A stretch of DNA of 64,000 nt from Ramlibacter ginsenosidimutans. GTDB taxonomy: Bacteria > Pseudomonadota > Gammaproteobacteria > Burkholderiales > Burkholderiaceae_C. How positions within the stretch are numbered: the first letter of the stretch is position 1; each line of letters starts with the position of its first letter. Below the pieces are notes generated by a model, which saw only the letters and a program-made list of their open reading frames with translations, ran no database searches and was not told where the DNA came from. The position numbers were made by a program, and so were the translations under genes. Shown here in pieces: positions 8,482-17,336 of this stretch. Location: NCBI RefSeq assembly GCF_042678185.1, contig NZ_JBHUDQ010000006.1; one strand, written 5' to 3'.

Positions 8482-9848
8482 TTGCGGCGGGCGCGCGCCG
8501 GAGCCGTGGCTCGCGCCGACTTGGGGGCGCGGCGGGCAGCGGCCACGGACTTGCGCGCCGTGGTCTTGCGCGCGGCGGCCGCGGGCTCGTCGAACTGCTT
8601 GATGAAGTCGCGCACCTGCGGGTACACGATCTCGCGCCAGCGGCGGCCGCTGAAGATGCCGTAGTGGCCTGCGCCCTTCACCTCGATGTGCTTCTGCCGC
8701 GCCTTCGGCACGTTGATGCAGAGGTCGTGCGCTGCCTCGGTCTGGCCGGAGCCGGAGATGTCGTCCAGCTCGCCTTCCACGGTGAGGTGCGCGCTGGTGC
8801 GGATGTCCTCGGGCCGCACGCGTTCGACCGTGCCGTCCGGGCTGGTGACGTCCCACGTGCCGTTGACGAGCCGGAATTCCTGGAAGACGACGCGGATCGT
8901 GTCGAGGTAGTAGTCCGCGTCCATGTCGAGCACCGCGTTGTACTCGTCGTAGAACTGGCGGTGCGCTTCGGCCGAGGCGTCGTCCCCGGCGATCAGGTGC
9001 TTGAAGTAGTCGTAGTGGCTCGACATGTGCCGGTCCGGGTTCATCGCGACGAAGCCGGAGTGCTGCAGGAAGCCCGGGTACACGCGGCGGCCGGCGCCGG
9101 GGAAGCTCGGGGGAACGCGGTAGATCACGTTCGTCTCGAACCACTGGTAGCTCTTGTTCATCGCCAGGTTGTTGACGGCGGTGGGCGACTTGCGGGCGTC
9201 GATCGGGCCGCCCATCATCGTCATCGTGAGCGGCGTCGGCTCGCCGCGGCTCGCCATCAACGACACGGCGGCCAGCACCGGCACGGTCGGCTGGCACACG
9301 CTGATCACGTGGCAGTTGCCGTATTCCTTCTGCAGGTGGCGGATGAAGTCCTGCACGTAGTTCACGTAGTCGTCCAGCGCGAAGGAGCCTTGCTCCAGCG
9401 GCACCAGGCGCGCGTTGCGCCAGTCGGTGATGTAGACCTTGTGGTCGCTGAGCATGGTGCGCACGGTGTCGCGCAGCAGCGTGGCGTAGTGACCGGAGAG
9501 CGGCGCGACGATCAGCACCGCGGGCTGGCCCTTCAGCTTGGTGAGCGTCTGCGGGTCGTCGGTGAAGCGCTTGAACCGGCGCAGTTCGCAGAACGGCTTG
9601 TCCATTTCCACGCGCTCGTGGATCGCGACTTCCACGCCGTCGACGTCGACGGTCGTGATGCCGAACTCGGGCTTCTCGTAGTCCTTGCCGAGGCGGTACA
9701 TCAGGTCGTATGCCGCCGAGAGGCGTTGCGAGACGGGCGTCTGGCCGAAGGGCGTGAGGGGATTGCTGTAAAGCTTGGATGCCGCCTGCGCAAAGTCCGC
9801 GAACGGCTCCATCAAGGAGCGCTGCGCCTCGTAGATCTGGTAGAGCAT
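8478..9848 (-). CDS. phaZ: Intracellular poly(3-hydroxybutyrate) depolymerase
   Basis: 456 aa. It hydrolyses storage PHB in intracellular granules. The nucleophile region ISVCQPTVPVL has Cys185 where lipases have serine, which is the hallmark of the Ralstonia eutropha PhaZ1 family, whose nucleophile is a cysteine at nearly the same position. The N-terminus (MLYQIYEAQRSLMEP) and the region LSGHYATLLRDTV are also typical. Unusually, the last 35 or so residues are a lysine/arginine/alanine-rich tail (ARKTTARKS ... ARARRK) that resembles histone-H1-like tails and is absent from the core fold. The start has no strong Shine-Dalgarno sequence. A TTGCACTGCAA palindrome lies 15 nt upstream of the ATG. 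The downstream ferredoxin is coupled by overlap. Confidence 0.92.
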   Translation of the reverse strand: MLYQIYEAQRSLMEPFADFAQAASKLYSNPLTPFGQTPVSQRLSAAYDLMYRLGKDYEKPEFGITTVDVDGVEVAIHERVEMDKPFCELRRFKRFTDDPQTLTKLKGQPAVLIVAPLSGHYATLLRDTVRTMLSDHKVYITDWRNARLVPLEQGSFALDDYVNYVQDFIRHLQKEYGNCHVISVCQPTVPVLAAVSLMASRGEPTPLTMTMMGGPIDARKSPTAVNNLAMNKSYQWFETNVIYRVPPSFPGAGRRVYPGFLQHSGFVAMNPDRHMSSHYDYFKHLIAGDDASAEAHRQFYDEYNAVLDMDADYYLDTIRVVFQEFRLVNGTWDVTSPDGTVERVRPEDIRTSAHLTVEGELDDISGSGQTEAAHDLCINVPKARQKHIEVKGAGHYGIFSGRRWREIVYPQVRDFIKQFDEPAAAARKTTARKSVAAARRAPKSARATAPARARRK

Positions 9849-9862
9849 GGTGGTACCTGTTG

Positions 9863-9873
9863 TTGCAGTGCAA
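9863..9873 (-). promoter_or_regulatory. TTGCACTGCAA palindrome upstream of phaZ, candidate PhaR operator
   Basis: A perfect 11-bp palindrome on the minus strand, 15 nt before the phaZ start and next to the AT-rich GTATAT stretch that could be the promoter -10 region. TGCA-containing palindromes are the kind of site bound by the PHB-sensing repressor PhaR. Position and symmetry are seen; the regulator is inferred. Confidence 0.45.
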
Positions 9874-10003
9874 TATACCAGCGCCTGAGCAAGGCTGCAT
9901 GCGGTATTACTACGCATGAGCATACCCCTCCGCGCAGGGGGCGCGGCGTCGGACAAGCGGCTGCCGGTCCGCCGGCCTGTGCCGCTTCCTGCCGCGCAGG
10001 CTG

Positions 10004-11719
10004 CTAGATCGCCTGCAGGACGGAGGGGCCGATTGCGTGCACGGTGTTCGCGTCGGGCGCGATGCCCAGGATCGCCCGCGCCACGGCCTCGGCCACCTCG
10101 ATGCCATCGACGCCCGCGGACATGATGCCGCCCGCGTAGCCGGCGCCTTCGCCCGCCGGATAGAGGCCGCGCACATTCAGGCTCTCGTACTGGCGGTTGC
10201 GCGTGATGCGCAAGGGGGAGGAGGTGCGCGTCTCGACGCCGGTCAGCACTGCGTCGCGCATGGCGAAGCCCGCGATCTGGCGATCGAACGCCGGGATGGC
10301 CTCGCGGATCGCATCCAGCACGTACACGGGCAGGCTCTCGCGTCCCGGCTGCGCCAGGTCCGTGCAGCGCACTCCCGGCTTGTACGAGGGCAGGACGTTC
10401 CCCACCGCGCTGCTGCGCTGCCGCTTGACGAAGTCGCCCACCAGCTGCCCCGGTGCGAAGTAGTCGCCTTCGCCCAGCTCGTAGGCCCGCGACTCCCAGA
10501 GGCGCTGGAAGCGCATGCCGTCGAGGGGATTCACCGGTCCTGCGGCGGCGCCGTCCTGCCGGTAGTCCTGCGGCGAGATCCCCACGACGATGCCCGCGTT
10601 CGCGTTGCGCTCGTTGCGCGAATACTGGCTCATGCCGTTGGTGACCACGCGTTGCGGCTCCGACGTCGCCGCCACCACCGTGCCGCCCGGGCACATGCAG
10701 AAGCTGTAGACGCCGCGGCCGTTCTTCGCGTGGTGGACCAGCTTGTAGTCGGCCGCGCCCAGGATGGGGTTGCCGGCGTTCGGCCCGAAGCGTGCGCGGT
10801 CGATCACGCCTTGCGGGTGCTCGATGCGGAAACCCACGGAGAAGGGCTTGGCCTCCATGAACACGCCGCGCTCGTGCAGCATCGTGAAGGTGTCGCGGGC
10901 GCTGTGCCCCAGCGCCAGCACCACGTGGTCGGCCCGCAGCTGCTCGCCGGACGCGAGCGTCACGCCGCGCAGGTGCAGCGCATTGCCTTCGCGTTCGAGC
11001 AGCACGTCGATCACCTGCTGGCCGAAACGGATCTCGCCGCCGAGCGCGACGATGTCGGCGCGCATCTTCTCCACCATGCTCACCAGCCGGAAGGTGCCGA
11101 TGTGCGGCTTGCTGACGAACAGGATCTCCTCGGGCGCGCCCGCCTTCACGAACTCGGTGAGCACCTTGCGCGTGAGGTGGCGCGGGTCGCTGATCTGGCT
11201 CCACAGCTTGCCGTCGCTGAAGGTGCCGGCGCCGCCTTCGCCGAACTGGACGTTCGACTCGGGGTTCAGCACGCTGCGGCGCCACAGCCCCCAGGTGTCC
11301 TTCGTCCGCTGCCGCACTTCCTTGCCGCGCTCCAGCACGATCGGGCGCAGCCCCATCTGCGCCAGCAGCAGCGCGGCGAAGATCCCGCAGGGGCCGAAGC
11401 CGACGACGATCGGCCGCGGCCGCTCCTGTGCCTGGAAATCGGCCGGCGCGTGGGCGACGAAGCGGTAGCGCGTGTCCGGCGCCGGCTTCAGGTGCGGGTC
11501 GCCGGGATGCGCCGCGAGCACTGCGGCCTCGTCGCGCACTTCGCAGTCGACGGTGTAGATCAGCAGGATCGCGCTCTTCTTGCGCGCGTCGTAGGCGCGC
11601 CGGAACACGTTGAACGACAGCAGGTCCGCGTCGTCCACGCCGAGGCGGCGCGCGACCGCGGGACGCAGTGCGTCCTCCGCGTGGTCCAGCGGCAAGCGCA
11701 GTTCGGTAATCCTCAGCAT
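10004..11719 (-). CDS. FAD-dependent dehydrogenase of the COG2509 family, function unknown
   Basis: 571 aa. An N-terminal 90-residue domain (begins MLRITELRLPLDH, contains SFNVFRRAYDARKK) precedes an FAD-binding Rossmann fold with VGFGPCGIFAALLLAQMG (about residues 107-124). Further on come GEGGAGTFSDGKL, VSKPHIGT and, near the end, PAGEGAGYAGGIMSAGVDG, which closes the FAD site. This order is characteristic of the widely conserved COG2509 group of uncharacterised FAD-dependent dehydrogenases. The substrate is unknown. No partner gene is evident; it lies 155 nt upstream of phaZ on the same strand and is probably a separate unit. Confidence 0.85.
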   Translation of the reverse strand: MLRITELRLPLDHAEDALRPAVARRLGVDDADLLSFNVFRRAYDARKKSAILLIYTVDCEVRDEAAVLAAHPGDPHLKPAPDTRYRFVAHAPADFQAQERPRPIVVGFGPCGIFAALLLAQMGLRPIVLERGKEVRQRTKDTWGLWRRSVLNPESNVQFGEGGAGTFSDGKLWSQISDPRHLTRKVLTEFVKAGAPEEILFVSKPHIGTFRLVSMVEKMRADIVALGGEIRFGQQVIDVLLEREGNALHLRGVTLASGEQLRADHVVLALGHSARDTFTMLHERGVFMEAKPFSVGFRIEHPQGVIDRARFGPNAGNPILGAADYKLVHHAKNGRGVYSFCMCPGGTVVAATSEPQRVVTNGMSQYSRNERNANAGIVVGISPQDYRQDGAAAGPVNPLDGMRFQRLWESRAYELGEGDYFAPGQLVGDFVKRQRSSAVGNVLPSYKPGVRCTDLAQPGRESLPVYVLDAIREAIPAFDRQIAGFAMRDAVLTGVETRTSSPLRITRNRQYESLNVRGLYPAGEGAGYAGGIMSAGVDGIEVAEAVARAILGIAPDANTVHAIGPSVLQAI

Positions 11720-11788
11720 GGCGATGCGTTCATGGGCCGGAATGCAAAACGCCGCCCGCGGGCGGCGACTTGCGTGCGGCGGGGTGGA

Positions 11789-11956
11789 TCAGCCGCCCTT
11801 GCGCGGACGCTTGCCCGGGTTCTTCTTGCTGCGCGTGTGGGAGCCGCGCTCCAGGCTGACCTTCTGGCCGTGGCCGGCGGTGTTGGTGAAGCCCTTGCCG
11901 GCCTTCTCCTTGGGAGTGGCCTTGCGGTCTGCTTCGGTGACGATCTTGTTGCCCAT
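11789..11956 (-). CDS. Small, highly basic conserved-type protein (55 aa)
   Basis: 55 aa from ATG at 11956. The frame is open further upstream but reads there in a composition that looks like shadow sequence of the neighbouring gene. The product is rich in K, R, G, T and S, ends KKNPGKRPRKGG, and has no hydrophobic core, so it should be disordered and could bind nucleic acid. I do not recognise a family with certainty. It sits between two FAD-protein genes, 69 nt after the COG2509 gene start and 43 nt after the end of the HI0933-like gene, all on the minus strand. Confidence 0.6.
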   Translation of the reverse strand: MGNKIVTEADRKATPKEKAGKGFTNTAGHGQKVSLERGSHTRSKKNPGKRPRKGG

Positions 11957-11999
11957 GGCGGTTCCGTTCGAATGTTCTGGTGGAGGGTTGAACCCGCGA

Positions 12000-13286
12000 T
12001 TATCCCTCAGGCGGCGGACGCAGTGCCCGGAGCCAGTGCAAGGCCCCCTGCGCAGCCACGCGCCCCGTCGCCATGCAGGCGGTGAGCAGGTAGCCGCCGG
12101 TGGGCGCTTCCCAGTCCAGCATCTCGCCGGCACAGAACACGCCGGGGAGCGCGCGCAGCATCAAGTGCTCGTCCAGTGCGTCGAAGCGCACGCCGCCCGC
12201 GGTGCTGATCGCCTCGTCGAGCGGGCGCGGCCGCGCCAGCGGCAAGGGCAGAGCCTTGATCGCCCGCGCGAGCTGCGCCGCGTCGGCCAGCTGCCCGGGT
12301 GTGAGCAGCTCGTGCAGCAGCGCCATCTTCAGCCCGTGCAGGCCGAGCCGGCTCTTCAGGTGGGTGGACAGGCTGCGCGGGCCGCGCGGATGGCTGCATT
12401 CGGCCAGCACCTGCGCTTCGCTGTGCTGGGGCAGCAGGTCGACGTAGAGCGTCGCCCCGCCGTCACTGGCAATGGCATCGCGCAGGCGCGCACTGAATGC
12501 GTACACGAGGCTGCCTTCGACGCCGGTGTCGGTCACGACGAACTCGCCGGCCTGCAGGTCCGTGCGCCCTTGCGCGTCGGTGAATGCTGCAACGGTCTTC
12601 AGCGGCTGGCCGGCGAAGCGCTGGCGCAGGTGCTCGCTCCAGCCGCTGCGGCCGGGACCGGTCGGCTGCACGTCGAAGCCGCAGTTCGAGGGCTGCAGCG
12701 GCGCGATGGCGACGCCGCGTTGTTCCAGCCACGGCACCCACGCGCCATCGGAGCCGAGGCGCGACCAGCTGGCGCCGCCCAGGGCGAGCACGGTGGCGTC
12801 GGCGGCGTGGAGCACTTCGCCGCCCGGTGTGTGCAAGCGCAGGGCGCCGTGCGCGTCCCAGCCGGTCCAGCGATGGCGCGCGTGCAGCTTCACGCCGCTT
12901 TCGCGCAGCCGGTGCAGCCACGCGCGCAGCAGCGGCGCCGCCTTCATGTCCTTGGGAAACACGCGGCCCGAGGTGCCGACGAAGGTCCCGATGCCCAGCG
13001 CGTCGGCCCACGCGCGTACGGCGCTGCCGTCGAACGCGGCTATGGCCGCGGCGAGGGCGCCGCGCCGCTCGCCGTAGCGCCCCAGCAGGCGCTCGGTGGA
13101 TTCCGAGTGCGTGAGGTTCAGGCCGCCGCGGCCCGCGAGCAGGAACTTGCGCCCTACCGAAGGCATGGCGTCGAACAGGTCGACGGCGACGCCGCCGGCC
13201 GCGAGCACCTCGGCGGCCATGAGCCCGGCGGGGCCACCGCCGATGACGGCGGCGCGGGCCGGCGGCTGTGCCTGGCGGGCGGTCAT
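12000..13286 (-). CDS. Flavoprotein of the HI0933/BaiN (TIGR03862-like) family
   Basis: 428 aa. The N-terminal FAD-binding motif AVIGGGPAGLMAAEVLA (about residues 13-29) is followed by VGRKFLLAGRGGLNLTHSE, the signature of the HI0933/YhiN family. The C-terminus has AGEMLDWEAPTGGYLLTACMATG, which completes the FAD site. Family members are NAD(P)/FAD-dependent oxidoreductases; BaiN has been described as acting on bile acids in gut bacteria, but most relatives have no known substrate. It is monocistronic or linked with the small basic gene downstream. Confidence 0.88.
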   Translation of the reverse strand: MTARQAQPPARAAVIGGGPAGLMAAEVLAAGGVAVDLFDAMPSVGRKFLLAGRGGLNLTHSESTERLLGRYGERRGALAAAIAAFDGSAVRAWADALGIGTFVGTSGRVFPKDMKAAPLLRAWLHRLRESGVKLHARHRWTGWDAHGALRLHTPGGEVLHAADATVLALGGASWSRLGSDGAWVPWLEQRGVAIAPLQPSNCGFDVQPTGPGRSGWSEHLRQRFAGQPLKTVAAFTDAQGRTDLQAGEFVVTDTGVEGSLVYAFSARLRDAIASDGGATLYVDLLPQHSEAQVLAECSHPRGPRSLSTHLKSRLGLHGLKMALLHELLTPGQLADAAQLARAIKALPLPLARPRPLDEAISTAGGVRFDALDEHLMLRALPGVFCAGEMLDWEAPTGGYLLTACMATGRVAAQGALHWLRALRPPPEG

Positions 13287-13365
13287 GTTGCCAGCGCCGC
13301 CGGATCGCTGGGGTTCGCTGCGCTCACCGCCAGCCTACGTGTCGGCCTCGCGAGCCGAATCGCCC

Positions 13366-14568
13366 TCAGGCCACCACCTTGGCGATGCTCTCCGTCACGT
13401 AGTCGATGTTCTTCGTGTTGAGCGCGGCGACGCAGATGCGGCCGCTCTCGATGCCGTAGACGCCGAACTCGTTGCGCAGGCGGACCATCTGGTCCTTCGT
13501 CAGCCCGGAGTAGCTGAACATGCCGACCTGCTGCGTGATGAAGCTGAAGTCACGCTGCACGCCCTTGGCCTTGAGCTTCTCCACCAGGGCAGTGCGCATC
13601 TCCTTGATGCGCGTGCGCATGCCGGCGAGCTCGCGCTCCCACAGCGCACGCAGTTCCGGCGTGTTGAGGATGGTCGCGGCGATCTGGCCGCCGTGCGTGG
13701 GCGGGTTGCTGTAGTTCGTGCGGATCACGATCTTCAGCTGCGAGAGCACGCGCGCGGCTTCGTCCTTGTCCGCGCACAGCACGGACAGGGCGCCGACGCG
13801 CTCACCGTAGAGGCTCAGGCTCTTGGAGAAGGAGGTGGAGACGAAGAAGTCCTCGCCGGAAGCCACGAATTTCTGCACCGCCAGCCCGTCTTCGGCGATG
13901 CCTTGGCCGAAGCCCTGGTACGCCATGTCCAGGAACGCCACCAGCTTGCGCGCCTTCACCGCCGCGACCACCTGGTCCCACTGGGCGGCCGTGAGGTCGT
14001 AGCCGGTCGGGTTGTGGCAGCAGGCATGCAGCACGATCACCGTGCCGGCGGGTGCGGTGTTGAGCGCCGTCAGCATGCCGTCGAAGTTGATGCCCTTCTT
14101 CGCCGCGTCGTAGTAGGGGTAGGTCTCCACGGTGAAGCCGGCCTGCGTGAAGAGGGCGCGGTGGTTTTCCCAGCTCGGGTCGCTGATCAGCACCTTGGCG
14201 GAAGGATTCAGCTTCCTGAGGAAGTCGGCGCCGACGCGCAGGCCGCCCGTGCCGCCCAGGGCTTGCACGGTGGCGACGCGGCCGCTCTTGACCGGCTCGG
14301 AATCGGCCCCAAATACGAGCGACTTGACCGCCGCGTCGTATGCCGCGATGCCGTCGATGGGCAGGTAGCCGCGGGCGGCGTGGGCCGCCATCATCTTCTC
14401 TTCCGCCTTCTGCACGCACTCGAGCAGCGGCAGCTTGCCGTTGTCGTCGTAGTAGACGCCGACCCCGAGGTTCACCTTCTTCGGGTTGGTGTCGGCGACG
14501 TATTGCTCGGTCAGGCCCAGGATCGGGTCGCGGGGCGCCATTTCGACGGCGTGGAAGAGGGACGACAT
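13366..14568 (-). CDS. tyrB: Aspartate/aromatic-amino-acid aminotransferase (class I)
   Basis: 400 aa. The ATG at 14568 is chosen because MSSLFHAVEMAPRDPILGL matches the family N-terminus; the open frame extends 21 codons further without similarity. The family PLP lysine is in SFSKSLSLYGERVGALSV. Other conserved pieces are NLGVGVYYDDNGK, HACCHNPTGYDLT and GMFSYSGLTKDQM. The enzyme moves an amino group between aspartate or aromatic amino acids and 2-oxoglutarate in the cytoplasm. AspC and TyrB cannot be separated by eye. It is divergent from uvrB across a 93-bp gap. Confidence 0.92.
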   Translation of the reverse strand: MSSLFHAVEMAPRDPILGLTEQYVADTNPKKVNLGVGVYYDDNGKLPLLECVQKAEEKMMAAHAARGYLPIDGIAAYDAAVKSLVFGADSEPVKSGRVATVQALGGTGGLRVGADFLRKLNPSAKVLISDPSWENHRALFTQAGFTVETYPYYDAAKKGINFDGMLTALNTAPAGTVIVLHACCHNPTGYDLTAAQWDQVVAAVKARKLVAFLDMAYQGFGQGIAEDGLAVQKFVASGEDFFVSTSFSKSLSLYGERVGALSVLCADKDEAARVLSQLKIVIRTNYSNPPTHGGQIAATILNTPELRALWERELAGMRTRIKEMRTALVEKLKAKGVQRDFSFITQQVGMFSYSGLTKDQMVRLRNEFGVYGIESGRICVAALNTKNIDYVTESIAKVVA

Positions 14569-14661
14569 GGGGTTCCTTGGATGCAGTGGCAAGAACGCCC
14601 GGCCTGTTGTACGCTGGCCGGCTGCCCGCAATTTTAGTCTGTCGTATCAGGGACATCCCGA

Positions 14662-16773
14662 ATGAGCGCAATACCCGAGGCCGCACAGGCCCAGCAGGAC
14701 CAGCCCAAGGGCGAGTTCGTCACCTTCCCCGACTCGCCCTTCGAGCTGTTCATGCCTTACCCGCCGGCGGGTGACCAGCCGCAGGCCATCGAGAAGCTGG
14801 TCGAGGGCGTCAACGACGGCGAGGTGTTCCAGACCCTGCTGGGCGTGACCGGCTCGGGCAAGACCTTCACCATGGCCAACGTGATCGCGCGGCTGGGGCG
14901 TCCTGCGATCGTGTTCGCGCCCAACAAGACGCTGGCCGCGCAGCTGTACTCCGAGTTCCGCGAGTTCTTCCCGAAGAACGCCGTGGAGTACTTCGTGAGC
15001 TATTACGACTACTACCAGCCGGAAGCGTACGTTCCCCAGCGCGACCTGTTCATCGAGAAGGATTCCTCGATCAACGAGCACATCGAGCAGATGCGGCTGT
15101 CGGCGACCAAGAGCGTGCTGGAGCGGCGCGACACCGTGATCGTCGCGACGGTGTCCGCGATCTACGGCATCGGCGCACCCGAGGACTACACGCAGATGCG
15201 CTTCATCATGCGTGTGGGCGACAAGATCGGGCAGCGCGACATCATCGGCCAGCTCATTCGCATGCAGTACAACCGCAACGAGCAGGACTTCGCCCGCGGG
15301 ACCTTCCGCGTGCGGGGCGACACGATCGACATCTTCCCGGCCGAACACAGCGAGCTGGCGATCCGCATCGAGCTGTTCGACGACGAGATCGAGACGCTGC
15401 AGCTGTTCGACCCGCTGACCGGGCGCATCCGCCAGAAGGTGCCGCGCTTCACGGTCTATCCGTCCAGCCACTACGTCACTCCGCGCGAGAAGGTCGTGTC
15501 GGCGGTGGAGTCCATCAAGCTGGAGCTGAAAGAGCGGCTGGACTTCTTCGTGTCCCAGGGCAAGCTGGTGGAGGCGCAACGGCTGGAGCAGCGCACGCGC
15601 TTCGACCTGGAGATGCTCAGCGAGCTCGGCCACTGCAAGGGCATCGAGAACTACACGCGCCATCTCTCGGGGGCGCCGCCGGGAGCGCCGCCGTCCACGC
15701 TGACGGACTACCTGCCCAAGGACTCGCTGATGTTCCTGGACGAGAGCCACCAGATGATCGGGCAGCTCAATGGCATGTACGCAGGCGACCGGGCCCGCAA
15801 GGAAACGCTGGTGGAATACGGCTTCCGGCTGCCTTCGGCAATGGACAACCGGCCGCTCAAGTTCGAGGAGTTCGAGGCGCGCATGCGTCAGGTGATCTTC
15901 GTCTCGGCGACCCCCGCCGACTACGAGAAGACGCACGCGGGGCAGGTCGTGGAGCAGCTGGTGCGTCCCACCGGCCTGATCGACCCGGTCGTCGAGGTGC
16001 GCCCCGCCGCGCACCAGGTAGACGACGTGCTGCAGGAGATCCGCATCCGCGTGGAGCAGAACGAGCGCGTGCTCATCACGACGCTGACCAAGCGGATGGC
16101 GGAGCAGCTGACCGACTACCTCAGCGACAACGGGGTGAAGGTGCGGTACCTGCACAGCGACATCGAAACGGTCGAGCGCGTGGAAATCCTCCGCGACCTG
16201 CGCCTCGGCCAGTTCGACGTGCTGGTGGGCATCAACCTGCTGCGCGAAGGCCTGGACATTCCCGAGGTGTCGCTGGTGGCCATCCTCGACGCCGACAAGG
16301 AAGGCTTCCTGCGGGCCGAGCGCTCGCTGATCCAGACGATCGGGCGGGCGGCGCGCAACCTCAACGGCAAGGCCATCCTGTACGCCGACAACATGACCGA
16401 CTCGATGAAGCGCGCCATCGGCGAGACCGAACGGCGGCGTGCCAAGCAGATCGCGCACAACGAGGCGCACGGCATCACCCCGCGCAGCATCCAGAAGCAG
16501 ATCCGCGACCTCATCGACGGGGTCTACAGCGAGAAGGCGAGCAAGGAGCAGGAGAAGCAGGAGCTGCAGCGCGCGATGGTGGAGGACATGTCCGAGAAGG
16601 ACGTCTCCAAGCGCATCAAGCAGCTCGAAAAGCAGATGCTCGAACACGCACGCAACCTCGAATTCGAGAAGGCGGCGCGCGTGCGCGACCAGCTGGCGCT
16701 GCTCAAGGAGCAGGCCTTCGGTGCTTCCGTGCACGACAACGTCGTTCCCATCGAAGCCGCCAAGAAGAAATGA
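14662..16773 (+). CDS. uvrB: UvrABC system protein B (excinuclease subunit)
   Basis: 703 aa. UvrB verifies damage handed over by UvrA and recruits UvrC in nucleotide excision repair. Visible features are the Walker A motif GVTGSGKT at residues 61-68, the damage-probing beta-hairpin YYDYYQPEAYVPQRD, the DESHQ Walker B-type box, helicase motif VI region QTIGRAARN, and a C-terminal UVR domain (EKQMLEHARNLEFEKAARVRDQ) that contacts UvrC. Length is normal apart from a roughly 17-residue polar N-terminal extension. The phosphatase gene overlaps its stop by 4 nt. I looked for a LexA-type CTGT-N8-ACAG box upstream and did not see one. Confidence 0.97.
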   Translation: MSAIPEAAQAQQDQPKGEFVTFPDSPFELFMPYPPAGDQPQAIEKLVEGVNDGEVFQTLLGVTGSGKTFTMANVIARLGRPAIVFAPNKTLAAQLYSEFREFFPKNAVEYFVSYYDYYQPEAYVPQRDLFIEKDSSINEHIEQMRLSATKSVLERRDTVIVATVSAIYGIGAPEDYTQMRFIMRVGDKIGQRDIIGQLIRMQYNRNEQDFARGTFRVRGDTIDIFPAEHSELAIRIELFDDEIETLQLFDPLTGRIRQKVPRFTVYPSSHYVTPREKVVSAVESIKLELKERLDFFVSQGKLVEAQRLEQRTRFDLEMLSELGHCKGIENYTRHLSGAPPGAPPSTLTDYLPKDSLMFLDESHQMIGQLNGMYAGDRARKETLVEYGFRLPSAMDNRPLKFEEFEARMRQVIFVSATPADYEKTHAGQVVEQLVRPTGLIDPVVEVRPAAHQVDDVLQEIRIRVEQNERVLITTLTKRMAEQLTDYLSDNGVKVRYLHSDIETVERVEILRDLRLGQFDVLVGINLLREGLDIPEVSLVAILDADKEGFLRAERSLIQTIGRAARNLNGKAILYADNMTDSMKRAIGETERRRAKQIAHNEAHGITPRSIQKQIRDLIDGVYSEKASKEQEKQELQRAMVEDMSEKDVSKRIKQLEKQMLEHARNLEFEKAARVRDQLALLKEQAFGASVHDNVVPIEAAKKK

Positions 16774-17252
16774 AGCAGCGCTTTTCCGTGTTGATGGTCT
16801 GCACGGGCAACATCTGCCGCAGCCCGACGGCCGAGGTCGTGCTGCGCCACAAGCTCGAGCACGCCGGCCTCGCGGAGCGCGTGCACGTCGCTTCGGCCGG
16901 CACGACCGATTACCACGTCGGGGCGCCGGCGGACGACCGCAGCGCAAGGCACGCGCATCTGCGCGGCTATGATTTGTCCCGCCATCGCGCGCGCCAGGTC
17001 CACGCCGCGGACTTCGAGCGCTTCGACCTGCTGCTGGCGATGGACCGCGGGCACCTCGAGGAACTGCAGGACGCCTGCCCGCCACAGCACCGGCACAAGC
17101 TCAGGCGGCTGATGGAGTTCGCTCCGGCAGGGCTTGCGGACGAAGTCGCCGACCCCTACTACGGTGGGATGAAGGGCTTCGAGACAGTGCTCGACCATGT
17201 CGAGGCCGCGTGCGATGGGCTGGTGCGGCACATCCGGTCCGACCGCGCCTGA
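16770..17252 (+). CDS. Low-molecular-weight protein-tyrosine phosphatase
   Basis: 160 aa, ATGA overlap with uvrB. The P-loop CTGNICRS (C11-X5-R17) near the N-terminus is the catalytic signature of low-Mr phosphotyrosine phosphatases, and the general-acid aspartate is in VADPYYGG near residue 130. Cytoplasmic, single-domain and of normal length. In bacteria these act on tyrosine kinases of polysaccharide export or have unknown targets. Coupling to uvrB may be incidental. A hairpin after the stop probably ends this two-gene unit. Confidence 0.93.
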   Translation: MKQRFSVLMVCTGNICRSPTAEVVLRHKLEHAGLAERVHVASAGTTDYHVGAPADDRSARHAHLRGYDLSRHRARQVHAADFERFDLLLAMDRGHLEELQDACPPQHRHKLRRLMEFAPAGLADEVADPYYGGMKGFETVLDHVEAACDGLVRHIRSDRA

Positions 17253-17268
17253 ACGGCCTGCTGCACTG

Positions 17269-17309
17269 CAGAAAAACCCGAGTACCCGAGCTCCACGCCG
17301 GGTTTTCTG
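17269..17309 (+). terminator. Hairpin terminator of the uvrB-phosphatase unit
   Basis: Arms CAGAAAAACCCG (17269-17280) and CGGGTTTTCTG (17299-17309) pair almost perfectly, with one extra A, around an 18-nt loop. The symmetric A and T runs would allow termination from either side. It lies 16 nt after the phosphatase stop and directly abuts the iscR promoter region. Confidence 0.6.
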
Positions 17310-17310
17310 G

Positions 17311-17336
17311 TATACTTGACTGAAATAGTCAGGAAA
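17311..17336 (+). promoter_or_regulatory. isc promoter -10 with overlapping IscR type-1-like site
   Basis: TATACT at 17311-17316 looks like the -10 box. From 17312 the sequence runs ATACTTGACT, then GAAAT, then AGTCAGGAAA, which fits the IscR type 1 pattern (ATA, two variable bases, GACT, AT-rich centre, AGTC). [2Fe-2S]-IscR binding here would block RNA polymerase, giving the known negative feedback on isc. The leader to the iscR start is about 145 nt. No good -35 box is seen, as is common for controlled promoters. Confidence 0.8.

Noticed and set aside
8478..11285. Very long minus-strand open frames running from phaZ through the COG2509 gene region
   Set aside because: High GC leaves alternative frames open; only the parts with family motifs and plausible starts (phaZ, COG2509 gene) were kept.
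14569..14661. LexA/SOS box before uvrB
   Set aside because: No CTGT-N8-ACAG match in the tyrB-uvrB gap; only isolated CTGT half sites.
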